Source of the DNA: Lyophyllum atratum
Taxonomy: Eukaryota > Basidiomycota > Agaricomycetes > Agaricales > Lyophyllaceae
Assembly: GCA_014905825.1 (NCBI GenBank)
Contig: JACGCN010000014.1
Span: 930,001 to 994,000, forward strand
DNA: 64,000 nt
Direction of reading: 5' to 3'
Within the stretch, counting starts at the first letter, position 1. Each line of letters begins with the position of its first letter. A model generated the notes under the pieces. That model was not told where the DNA came from and searched no databases. It saw only the letters and a list, made by a program, of their open reading frames with translations. The position numbers were made by a program, and so were the translations under genes. This document shows positions 1-10,571 of this stretch, piece by piece.

Positions 1-1938
1 GACAGTAAGTACCATGTTCATTGGGAGAAACAGGACACGGACGTGCCTAGCATGCTCATCTCCGAGATAATCAAGCACACGCAGCGAAGACACAGTTCCC
101 TGATTTACACGTGTATTGATGGTATACCTAAGGAGGAACGAGGATTGATTCGATGTTTTAGAGGACGAGAACAAGTAAAGGGTACGCACGTTCCGGCGGG
201 GAGATCGCCAATGGAGTGTATCACGGTGTTGCTCGTGTCCATTTCCGTAAACGGCGGGAAGGATTCCGCTGTTGTAAACATCAGTCGAAGCACCTCGAGC
301 AGGATACCAGAAGCTTACTTTCATCGTCTTCTATCCCTCCCGGCAGGAGATCTCGTTTTGAAGGTGAGAGCAGTTGCTCCCCAGGTGTGCCCAAAAGTTT
401 AGCGATCATGCCGCTCTCATCGTCAGCAATGGATGCCGCAGCGCCATTCATTGCGGGGGCGGGGCTGTTGGTGGCGCAGTTGTAGCCGGTAATCTGGAAC
501 TTGTAGTGCTCGCCGGATTGCATGCTGTTCCGTTGCTTGAAGGAGGAGATGACGCCGCCTTGGATGTTTTGACCCCTGTGCAATCCAGAGATGTGATTAG
601 CTGGGCAGAGTGATGAGCGTGAGGAAGGGCTACGCACATGACGAGAATACAGCTGAACACGGCGTTTGCGCCTCCGTCTGTCGTGCTGGCGAAAGGGAAC
701 TAGGGAATAGGATGCGTATGAGGGAGGATAGAGTGGGCGAGGAGAAATGTGGGCATACCTCGTCGCATGAGGTTCCTGAAGTTCCGGTGCCGCAAGGGCT
801 CCCGGTGCAGCCAGCCTTCGCGCGATTGTCGCTCTTGACTTTTTGGTCGTCGGTGAAAGTAAAGATCGACTCCGAGGCCTCTCCCCGAGCTTTCAGGCCT
901 TCAAATTGTACTGTTACCTCGGTGGCTAGAGTAGAAGAATCGCGAGGTATGTACCTTTACACATGCTCTCGAATAGCTGAGAAGGGGCGGGGAAAGAGTC
1001 AGTGACGCTTTTCTGTCAGATGTGTAGGTACGAACGGACCTGATCGACGGCCTTTTCACGCTTTGCCTGCTTCGTGGCACTCATCCTCTTCTTCCCCCTC
1101 CTCAAACGTTCGTAATCAAAAGTCATCGTCGCAACGGGTACGCGAGTCTCTGTCGGTCGAGACGGCGGTAATGAATTCGTCGGCGCTGTGCCAGTATGTC
1201 AAGAAATTGCTTTACAAGGTCGAGGAAGCGGCATACTAGGGCAGTTTGGTAATTGTCGCCCCTCTACATCGCGTCCGTTGAGAGGACAGCTGGTAGCGGT
1301 AGAAAAGATAGGCGTGCTGAACGTCGATGTCGTACGTGGGGTGGTGACCGGTGGTGGAGGAGGTGCGATGCATTGTCCGTTCGAGCACTTGAATCCTTTG
1401 GTGCAGCAGGTAGTACCACAGCAAATCGCCCTAGAGCAGTTTATTGATTCAGGTTGAGAGAGGAAGGGAGAGAGGAGGAACGCACGTTGCTGGGTTGCAG
1501 CAGGCTCGGCCGTTACATTGAAGTCCGTAGCTGGGACAGCACCATCCTCGCCCTGTACCTCTTGGGCTTACGAGTTGAGAAAGAAGATCAACGTAAGGGT
1601 AAGAGCTATACGAAGGAGAGAGCCACATACTTGTTGGGTTGACAGATCTGTCCGGGCTGACAGCAGAAGTTTGCGTTTGAGCAGGGGACTGAAGGAACGA
1701 AAAATGAAGATGAGTCGGTCGGTGATGGAGAGGAGTGCGAAAGGTGGAAGTGGAACGCACCGTATGCCGGATTATTGCATGTACGGGTCTGACGCCGCCC
1801 AAGCAAGTTGGATAGCTTCGACGATTCGCTACGCGGTGATCCCGTCCCAAGTACGAGATCGGGTGAGATGCCTGTGTGGGCTGCGACGCGCGTCGCGGTC
1901 TGTAACAATAGGAACAGGGAGAGGGCGTAGATCTTCAT
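1..1938 (-). CDS. Secreted Cys-rich protein with NucA/NucB-type nuclease domain (3' end beyond window)
   Basis: The ATG at 1938 opens a signal peptide (MKIYALSLFLLLQTATRVAA). Several short exons follow. The mature N-terminus is rich in CC pairs (FCCQPGQIC, GWCCPSYGLQC, RACCNPA, ICCGTTCC), then there is a Pro/Thr-rich linker. Near 660-790 the protein reads SPCGTGTSGTSCDE and continues after an intron into FPFASTTDGG. Near 460-570 come QGGVISSF and SGEHYKFQITGYNC. The DE-[YFW]-P-[FM]-A-..-GG block followed by QGG..S.F is the signature of the NucA/NucB deoxyribonuclease family, so an extracellular DNase role is inferred. A further segment (105-293) reads as a beta-rich tail, and the frame is still open at position 1. 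Exon borders are inferred from gt/ag signals. One internal exon (about 1030-1150) is less certain in phase. Confidence 0.7.
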
Positions 1939-3168
1939 AATCACGACAAGTGGGGGATACAAAAACCACCGACGAGAACTGTGTAGAGTCACCCATTTAT
2001 ATGACTTGTTGTCGTGTTCGTGTTTTGATCAGGGGTTCGCCTCGTAGAGACTCTAGCTGTCATGCTCGCATGTGTGGATGACCCTAACCTGATATTTCCT
2101 TATTTATCCGAATCGATGATCTCGACAGGTGATGGCACTTACTAGTCGAATTTGAGTTTCAGGCCGCGACTCTACGATGAGTGCCCGGATGCCATCGACA
2201 TCGTGAGCCCAGGTCCGAGGCGTCATCGACGCGTTTTGCTACGCATCGAGTGAATGGGACTGGTATTCCTGGCTGACCAGTGCATGCGATATGGCGCTGA
2301 GTGATATAAATCTACTGTTCAATACAAGGTGAGGCTTGATGAGAATGATGTAACTTTAAGTATCGAGAGGCTGTGCCAATGAATGTGTTTCGAAATTAAT
2401 AGCCAGGCGCTTCTCATGAGCAGACCTCGATGATGAGAGAGATCCAGCGATGATCTAGTAGCAGCACAAATGTGAGCGTATACAGGGACTCGAAGTATGA
2501 GCTTAGGCCAGCCGTAGTGGGATGTAGGTTGGCGATGGAGAACGCAGGGGTTCGTGGAAATCTGAAAAGAGATCTGAACCATCCGATCAACAAGGAAATG
2601 GTTAAGGCTTACGCCATCATTCACAGCTTCGGAGTCCTCAAGTTCAGAGATGCCTCACTCCCAGATCTCCTATGTAGTAGGAGTCCTACCTTGTTGCCGC
2701 CGGTCTTTGAGAACCCTAACTAGTTGACATGAGGCCGCAGAGCCCGACCATCGATAGATACGACGAATCTAGGTGCTAATGTGTCACTTGGGTGCAGGGC
2801 ACTGGTTGGGCACTGACGAGTATCATCATGGTATCACGTTTGTTGCTTCAAGATAGCAGACAAGGACGTTCTAAAGGCCGTTCGAGCGGTGTAGTTCTTA
2901 TTTGCGGTGTGAAGAAACTACATTGTTGTTTTGAGGCGCAGGTAGCATCACGGTTCAATGCAGACAAAATCGGTCCGATTGTTCTCAGAATGTCAAAGTG
3001 TGCGGCGATGCTAAATTGATCCCTTCAGGATCCGCAGAAACAGTTACGACTGCGAGAGGCGCCTTCGAAGTTCGGATAGGCCGTCGCTTGTTGAATCAGA
3101 GATGCACGCATTCCAACAGAAACAAAGCTCAGGAGGGAGGCCGTGAACGAGCGACAGTATACACGTTA
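1939..3168. other. Intergenic region, no supported gene
   Basis: This 1.2 kb lies between the 5' end of the secreted nuclease-like gene and the 3' end of the next minus-strand gene. Open frames are short, lack recognisable motifs and do not join through splice signals. It probably contains the promoter of the nuclease-like gene. Confidence 0.4.
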
Positions 3169-3702
3169 TCAGTGACAGACGCAGGAGCACATCTTAGAAT
3201 CGGATACATCCTCATTAGCATCTTCGTCTGCCTCATGGGCTGCTAGCACCGTTGCGAGTTTCTAATCGATGTATAAGGTTAGGGCACTGCGATCTAAAGC
3301 TGTGATACGAACCTGTTCGTAAAGAGACGTCGGCACGATGTTGAGGTTACGGGGCGCGTTGACCTGGGCTTTGATCCCATCGACTAGCTCTGGGAAGAGC
3401 TGGTCTTCAGTCGTGACCCCCTTCTTCGCCAGGGCAGAGACGACGGTTATTGGGTCCAGGATGAAGTCTGACATACGAATCACTTCATGAGCTAGTGCGG
3501 CGGATAAGAGTATAACGTTGTGTTACATACCGACGCTGAATCCCTCAGGTATGCGGCCCGTCGCTCGAACGACAGCAGGGACAGGCACTTCTTTGACACC
3601 CTCGCCATCTTTAGAGAACTCGAACATTTTTGACTCGGCGGCGGCTATTGCGGTGTAATTTGCTGCAATGAACGTGGATCGGGTAATGGGCTTAGGCGCC
3701 AT
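3169..3702 (-). CDS. Small hypothetical fungal protein, three exons, Cys-containing C-terminus
   Basis: The ATG at 3702 starts MAPKPITRSTFIAANYTAIAA. Exon 1 ends at a GTATGT donor near 3530. Exon 2 reads DFILDPITVVSALAKKGVTT and on to SLYEQ. A second intron (GTTCGT to ATTAG) leads to exon 3, which reads KLATVLAAHEADEDANEDV, ends SKMCSCVCH and stops at 3169. Both introns join in phase, which supports a real gene of roughly 140 residues. I recognise no family. There is no signal peptide or membrane segment. The final CSCVCH cluster could bind metal or be lipidated, but that is speculation. Confidence 0.55.
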
Positions 3703-5017
3703 TTGTCAATCTTCGGGTCGTGGACGATAGGTGGGCACTGCGCGACGTGGTCAATGACTTTGGTTGTCCAACGTAAGTACGAGAACACACGCTAATATTC
3801 CAAGGTGTTTTCGAGACGATCACGAGCTATAAACGGCAGAGAGAAGATATGGAGCTTTGTGGAAGAGGCGATGATGCTATAAACGGCAGAGAGAAGATAT
3901 GGCGCTTTGTGGAAGAGGCGATGATGGAGAGAAGCTACGGTTGTTCCGACACTGGTGGCAGCAGTGCGACTTATCATGGCCTCCTAGAAATCAAGCGATG
4001 AGCGCTCATCGCAGGTTTCGATTTCCCGATTCCACGAGAAGGAACTTAGAAAGAACCAATCACAAGGACTTACCGTGGTTGTCGAGGAACAACTGCGACA
4101 CGAATCATTGATCTCGACCACCATCTCCTTCAATGGCCGATACTGGAGACTAGTCCAATCATCCTACGCACGGTGCTCATGGCACGGAGTTGGTGAAACA
4201 GCAATACAGAGGTATCCAATCCTGATCATGCAAAGCGACATTCCTTTGAAGTTGGTCTTCGTCGATGTGAGTGCGCAGTCGACGCTGGGCACTGGTACTC
4301 AGAGACACGGGATGTGATGGGGTGGGAACGGTGAGAAGCGGGAATTGCCGCGTGTTCTGATCTTGAGGTGTGCGGCGCACCCGGTCCTCCTGATATTGTT
4401 CGTGTCATGAATTCTTTTTCTGCCCCCCTCTTGTCCTGATATATCTTACAGTGAATGGCGGAATAGCCGGACATGTGGCCGCGTTTGGCTGTCCATATCC
4501 CGGTCGGTGTAGTCTCGATACCACACTCCAAAAATCGATTTTGAAGATAGTCGTTAAAAATGATCTGGATGAGCTGCCTCGATCTATATTCAAAAAATAT
4601 AGGTGTTTTGTTACGGACCACGTACATCTGTACTGACTCTGAGTGTTCCTTGGACTCGGAGTGTTTTGAGAACCTACCTGACCCCGCTCAGTACACGAGT
4701 TTGAGTTATGTCTTCGCCGAACAGTCTCAGGTTGTCTTATGAATCAGGCGAGTAAAAGTTTTGGCTCAAGCGATACGTGTCTCCCGCACAAATCCAATCA
4801 ACGATGTCAAAATACGGATAGCACGCGCAACACAGGCGAAGATTGCGCAAAAAACTTGTTGAGAACAAAGATACATCAACAGAACAGTAGTTTCCCCTAA
4901 ATATCGAGCACTAGGCCCATTCAGACAAAAGAAAAAGGACTAACCAATGAAAGCGGGTGGGGAAGACGGAGGATGGGAAGGATGAAAAGGGAGTGGCGAA
5001 TAGAGGCGCGGAAAACG
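3703..5017. other. Intergenic region with a short tandem duplication
   Basis: No open frame here carries a recognisable domain. The only clear structure is the 50-bp tandem repeat at 3826-3925. The stretch next to 5018 is presumably the 3' flank of the lectin-like gene. Confidence 0.4.
3826..3925. repeat. Tandem duplication, 2 x 50 bp
   Basis: A 50-bp unit beginning gctataaacggcagagagaa occurs twice head to tail (3826-3875 and 3876-3925) with one visible mismatch (gga versus ggc before gctttg). It lies outside any supported gene. Confidence 0.85.
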
Positions 5018-5795
5018 TTAGATATTGTAGACACCGAACGCATCAGCGCCAGACTTGAGCTTGTAAACAGAGATAGTCTCGAGGGACTCTGAGATACGAC
5101 TTCAGCTGAAGAGCTAATGGTCGTCTTAAAATGCAACGTACTGTTGGAAGCGACGGTTCCGCTGAATCCGACAATCAATCCGAGAACAGTGAAGCCTACG
5201 ACGCCAGTGGCTTCGGAAGTGGGGTAGGAGCCTACAACCAGTGAATGAGAACACGGCAGCTAGGAGAAGGCAGAAAACGAACCGAAGGGAGTGAGAGCAC
5301 CGCTGGCCTTGTCGTAAACGAGGAACCCAATACGCTTGAGGACCGGCGCATCAGTGTCGGCGGAGACGGAACCAAACATGCCGACGAAGTACTGATCATC
5401 GGCCTTCTTGGCCTTGCCATTGATCGCTATAGATTTTGGATTATAAAGATCGAAGAGCAAGCGGAGCGAAGCGCGAGGAACGTTCGCTTACTCGTGAGGT
5501 CAATGACGAAAACGCTGCCAACTGGGGTCCCGCGCTGCTTGGAAGTGTCCGGATTGCCGTTGGACATCCTGTATGTGGCCTCAATGCCGTTGACCTTGTC
5601 ACTCCCGACCCAGACCTTGATCTTGACGAGTTTCTCGATATATTGATAGGCGGGCCACAGACCAACTGCAGTTGAGAGACGATGAGGATGTAATTAATTC
5701 CTCGAAATGTGATTCTTACATTCGACAACGTCGTCGAAATGATTAGGCTCAGTGGAGAACCCAACGGCCTTTGAAACTTCGAGAGCGGGAAGCAT
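5018..5795 (-). CDS. Jacalin-like lectin-domain protein, copy A
   Basis: ATG at 5795 (MLPALEVSKAVGFSTE), stop at 5018, four introns. The spliced protein has an FDD motif near the N-terminus, then VKIKVWVGSDKVNGIEATY, a middle segment KADDQYFVGMFGSV, then RIGFLVYDKASG..TPFG, then IVGFSGTVASN and a final SLETISVYKLKSG. The order FDD, strand with W.G..V.GI...Y, F.T/Y..G..GPFG-like, GF.G, LD.I.VY is that of the jacalin-related beta-prism lectin fold. Carbohydrate binding is inferred, not shown. No signal peptide is seen, so the product is probably cytosolic, as is usual for fungal lectins of this type. A close paralogue lies at 9800-10571 on the same strand, with introns at the same places. Confidence 0.65.
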
Positions 5796-7170
5796 ACTGA
5801 GTGAGATGTGATTTGAGAGAGCTGATTTGGAGAGTTGAGAGGGATGCAGAAAGTGATGAACGGACGAGCCTTATATACTGGAATATCGCCCGTTATCGTT
5901 GTTGTGTGAGTCTGTACTGGAATGTAGACGGTGAACTAATAACACCGTGACGGTCAACATGGTGAACCCAGACGCAGGGTCCCCAATGGAAGCCATGTCT
6001 TATTCATAGCCTGCCTGCGCTAACGTGAACATAGACTGCACTCGCCTGCTACGTTCCTCGTGTAAGAATACGGCGATAAAGCCTAGAGTGCGTTTGAATG
6101 TGTTCCATCGTGAGAGTAGACGTGGGTCTCGGTGCCTCAAAGAGAACAATGGCTCGGCACAATGAATGTCTAACGTCGACAGTGGGAAGAGAGAGCCATA
6201 TCAATGATCTCTTACAACATGAAGAATGGAAAGAGGCAGCTTACAATAGTTTGCTTACGACCCTAAGGCCTGTCGGAGATCGAGTAGACATGTTATTTTC
6301 GCGGCTTTGGCTCCGGGACTTTCTAAACGACGAGTGGATACTGAGGGGCTGGGAATTAGAATGTGATAATCTTGTGTCGCAGCTTCTTCGAATCGTTAGC
6401 AGCGATGCCACGTGCTCGGGGAAGGCAATGGACGTGTTGCTGGGATCTGAAGGATCAGTCTAGAGGCATAACATATGGAAAGTCCACTCCGCTTCCACGC
6501 TGCTCATAACGTGAGATGTAGACTGAAGTTCATGTCAGAATCAAAGTTCGCACAAACACATATGGAAGACACACATATGAGATGTAGCTGGCGACAACAT
6601 GAATAGAAAGAAACGCACTTAAGAAATGAGGAAATCGGCGCGAGTCGACCATGTCGTGAGAATTCAGGCTTCCAAGATCGCGGTAAATAGTGACGAGCTT
6701 GGTTCCTGGAAGGATCAAAGCGGCATGCGTATAATCATATCGGGGCGAGTTTTTTTTTGGTGGACCGGCTTGTCATACAACTGAGGGGAGTCTTTGTTCC
6801 CTAATACTGGGTGTGGTCTCGATGGGTTAGACACATGTATGATAACATTCCAGACAGCCGAGTGGGCCTAAAATCGGGGAAAGTAGGTGTTATGACATCT
6901 GTGGTCTATGTCTCAGTCCGGATGTCATTTCCAAGACGAGGACGCCTAACTCCCTGCTCTTGATCACGGATGAGGATACATTCGCATACATTCGCAGGTC
7001 GTGCCACACATCATCACCAATCCCTCGGGCGTACAAGGGTAGACCACGATCATGATAGTTGTTGGCCCATGAGAGTGATTAGGCGAGCATAGTACAGACA
7101 CCCCATGAATTCAGACGAAGGCGAGAAAATGGAGCCCGTCCATTGTGCGTGTCAAGGTCAGTATGACGTA
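5796..7170. other. Intergenic region; one unsupported ORF at 6098-6463
   Basis: The plus-strand frame 6098-6463 could encode 121 residues (..WLRDFLNDEWILRGWELE..) but shows no domain, no splice partners and no homologous copy in the window, so I do not call it a gene. The remainder has no supported coding content and includes the likely promoter of lectin-like copy A just above 5795. Confidence 0.35.
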
Positions 7171-7941
7171 TCATCTATCTCCCACCTCCTCATCCTCGTC
7201 TATCTCGACGCGAGCTTCTTCGCTTTTCGCGTGAACAGTACGCGTTGGTGGCCTCACACTCGACGCTAGGCCTGCGTTGCCAACAGGAAAGAGTTGGCAT
7301 TGCTCAAGTTTGATTTTCTGGATGCGGGCAGGTGCAGCGCCGAATTGAGAGGGGCCAGAGATATTCCACAACGGAGATGGGCGCCGCAGCGTCAGGATGC
7401 ACTTGTTGGCGGAAACGGGGGAGGGTGTGAGGCCGCCAAAAATTGTATGGTTGAGGAGGCAATCTGCTCGAAGCACGCCACGCGAATGCGCTTTCGACGG
7501 CACTGGGGCGAGCCGCCAACGAAGGTCGAATATGGCGCTAATCCGGCCGCGCTGCTTATGGGAGATCGCGTCCCATTCCGCGCCCGTTAACTGCACCTTC
7601 AAGCAGTCGTGGATCGCGTCGAGAACATCGAGGAGTGTCAGGCCCTCTGGATTATACGCTTTCATAGTCCAATCGCCGGGGAGGATACCACAAGTGATAT
7701 AAAGCGAGGGCATGCGCGGGACAGTCGCGTATTGTGCAAGCTCGAGCTTGGTAAGAGTAATGTGAGGCGGTGCGACGTGTCGAACAGATATCCTCGGTGT
7801 CTCACGCAGGTCCCATAGTAGCGAGGTGCAGTGCCCGCGGAGGATATCGTGCTGGGAGTAGAGGAGGAGTGGGTGGAGGGTGAGCGTGATGGGCGGCGGT
7901 GTTGGTGAGCGGGTTTGGGCCGGAGTGGAGAAGAAGACCAT
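7171..7941 (-). CDS. DUF6699-domain protein
   Basis: A single open exon from ATG 7941 (MVFFSTPAQTRS) to the stop at 7171, about 256 residues. The pattern LHPLLLYS, then LLWDLRETP, then ATVPRMPSLYITCG, WTMKAYNPEGLTLLDVLDAI and a WD..S..Q region matches the basidiomycete-expanded DUF6699 domain (conserved W-D-L-R, A-T-x-P, and G-[VL]-T-[VL]-x-D-V-L). The domain spans about residues 15-185. A short Glu/Asp-rich tail ends the protein. The function of the family is unknown to me. The open frame extends upstream to 7995 without an ATG, so a 5' exon cannot be excluded. Confidence 0.75.
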   Translation of the reverse strand: MVFFSTPAQTRSPTPPPITLTLHPLLLYSQHDILRGHCTSLLWDLRETPRISVRHVAPPHITLTKLELAQYATVPRMPSLYITCGILPGDWTMKAYNPEGLTLLDVLDAIHDCLKVQLTGAEWDAISHKQRGRISAIFDLRWRLAPVPSKAHSRGVLRADCLLNHTIFGGLTPSPVSANKCILTLRRPSPLWNISGPSQFGAAPARIQKIKLEQCQLFPVGNAGLASSVRPPTRTVHAKSEEARVEIDEDEEVGDR

Positions 7942-9799
7942 GGAAAGGTCTGCAATGAGTAGAGGACCGAGTCGGGCAGAATATTTGGCTTCCAAAAAGC
8001 CGTGCAGAGGCTGATTGTGATATCTCGGTCAGTTCAAACGCCAAGCCTTGACATAAATGCAAAGCATAGCGTATGAAATCGCTGTTGCCTGCCACACGAT
8101 TCGCTGATCCCGTGGCAGCAGGCTTGGTTCATACAGCCGAGCTTGAATGGAAGAAATAACAGGACTGTAGAAAGTGGAAACTGGATCTGACCATGCTTCG
8201 ATTATGCTGAAGTAGTAGCAAGGCTCTAGTGATATCGGAAGTCTGCCATGCCGGAGAAATAAGTATTAATCATCAGTGATCCAGCGAGGGCGCGACAAGC
8301 AGAAAGCCCGGCAGGTCCTCAATGAAGGAATCGCCTGCCGTCACAGGCGCGGAATGTTCGGCGGGTGATGAGCCATCTTTTTCCTGAAAGAATGATCGAC
8401 GAGCCGCGCAGTGAACCTCATGTAGGTTCCCAGACGCAATTCCAATCCGTAGACAAGAGAAATTATACGGATGGAGATATGCCAATGGTGGATGCACGAT
8501 GGAGCTGTTCGGACCATAGTGATAATTAGGGGCAGAAGATACAGCCATGAGAGGAGGATCAGAACAATTGTACACGTGGTATGGTGCCAGTGTCCGTCTG
8601 TCGAACTGTGGACTTGATTTAGCGCTCATTGAAACAGACGAAGGAGACAGATGTGGATCAACAAAATATTGGGCAACGCCTCTTGTGAAAAAAAGGAGTC
8701 TGGAAGTTCCAGAGATATTTCAGCAGGTACGACTTACAACCGTGCCGTTATGGATGGAAAAACTCACCAGGTTATGATCTTGAGGGCTTTCAGTCGAAGA
8801 ATGGCACATTGAAAGAGACGTTGACCAGCAGGCCGGAACAGGGATGATCCAACATCTGCGGCTGTTGGTATAATAGAAGGAGTAGATGAACTTGCCCTTC
8901 TACGAAGTAATCTTTCTCAGGAGAAAGGGGCCCCCCGGATGTGTGGAGCTGTAGGATTTACGACGATCCGAAGTTGAGAGTGAGAGAGAGAAGTCTCCCT
9001 GACGAACTGGAAGATGCTGGTGAACCTGCGAGGAAACGAATGCGGACGTTGACGTTTCTGGCTCAGGCTGACGTTTGAGCTTGAGCGCTTGAGCGCTTGA
9101 GCCTGAGCCTGAGCCGGTTGGAATTTGCTCTTATCACGTGCCGAGGCCCGAGATCCGGAGATACCTCAAGGCATCACCGACGGACTCACTGGGACGGACT
9201 TCTCGGAGACAGAGAGAAAGATGACCACAAACGGAAAATGTGGCAGCCGCTAGAAGCCCTTTCAAATGGACGCATATCCAGCGCAGAAGCTCTGGGTGGA
9301 AATCTCCCACACTGAGAAGAAGCAGGGAAGAAGAGCGATTGTGGATTACTTATGGTAGACGTGGCGAGAGCATGGGTAGATAGGTAGCCGAGGAGAACTT
9401 GAAGGAAAAGAAATTCACAAGTCATAGAAACAAACGGCGTCGACACCTCAAGCTTGTGGATTGCTGGACCGTCGAGGGCCGCGGAAAATGTCCCGGGCTT
9501 CGAACTTTCTCCCTTGTGTAGAAAACAATCCGCTATTCGATGCGCAATCCCTCGACCGGGACTGGAATTTATCTGTCGTTCGAAAGAGCAAAACCTCATG
9601 GACAATGTGGTCCGCGTAGTCAGGCGCGAATGAGGGGGTTTTCATGCCCAAACTCGTTTCTATAAGACATATAACTTCAGCCAGGCGGCTCGATATCTCT
9701 CTCTCTACTGTCATCACGCACCAAATAAGACGCTATTAATCGACTAATACAAGTTAGGAGATGATAAGATATTGGGTATATAGGGGATGAAGATTAGAC
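7942..9799. other. Intergenic region, no supported gene
   Basis: Minus-strand frames at 8273-8547 and 9448-9717 are open but carry no recognisable motif. A short imperfect run of gagc(t/c)tgagc/gcttgag units lies at about 9070-9115. I see no RNA gene or mobile element here. Confidence 0.35.
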
Positions 9800-10571
9800 T
9801 CAAAGATTACTGACGCCAAACGCCTTAGCGCCGGGCTTTAGCTTGTAGATGGAGAGAGTCTCGAGAGCATCTACAGCGAAATGTAAGCGCAAGAAGTGAA
9901 GCGCGCTTGAGACGACGTACCGTTAGCTGCCAAAGTTCCACTGAATCCGAGGATCACTCCAAGAGAAGTGAACCCCTTGACATGCAAGGCCTCGGAAGTG
10001 GGGTAGGAGCCTGATAACACACCATGAGGATAGAGCGCCTGAAGGCTCAAAGAAAAGTGACGGACCGAAAAGGGTGAGAGCGCCTGAGGCCCGGTCATAG
10101 ACAAGGAAGCCTAGACGTTTGAGAACAGGCGCATCGTCCACGTCGGCGACGGAGCCAAACATGCCGACAAATGACTGGTCGTCTGCTTTCTTCGTCTTCC
10201 CGTTGGGGACTGCACCGTATGTTGAATGTGATATACGGAAGAATTAGAACGGCGAGCTGCTCACCCGTAAGATCGATCGAAAATATGAGGCCCACGGGTG
10301 TACCGTGCTGCTTAGACGTGTCAGGAGTGCCGTTGGACATCATATATGTCGCTTCGAGGCAGTTGATCCTATCGGCCCCAACCCAGAGTTTTACTTTTAC
10401 GAGTTTCTGAATATATTGGTGAGCGGGCCAGAGGCCAACTGCAATCGATACCTAATTATTCGATAGACGCGGTAGCAAGAAATATTAGATCATACCCTCC
10501 ACGAGGTCGTCGAAGCCCTTCGGTTCGGTGGAATGGCCAACAGCCTGAGAAATGATGAGAGCGGGAAGCAT
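9800..10571 (-). CDS. Jacalin-like lectin-domain protein, copy B
   Basis: ATG at 10571 (MLPALIISQAVGHSTE), stop at 9800. The exon layout matches copy A: GFDDLVEG, VGLWPAHQYIQKLVKVKLWV, EATYMMSNGTPDTSKQHGT, then NGKTKKADDQSFVGMFGSV, RLGFLVYDRASGALT, SYPTSEALHVKGF..GVILGFSG, and DALETLSIYKLKPG. All exons join in phase and none is broken. The divergence from copy A is substantial but conservative, suggesting an old tandem duplication that kept both copies functional. The fold is inferred to be jacalin-related; sugar specificity cannot be read from the sequence. Confidence 0.65.

Noticed and set aside
6098..6463. 121-codon plus-strand ORF
   Set aside because: No domain, no splice partners and no conservation evidence within the window.
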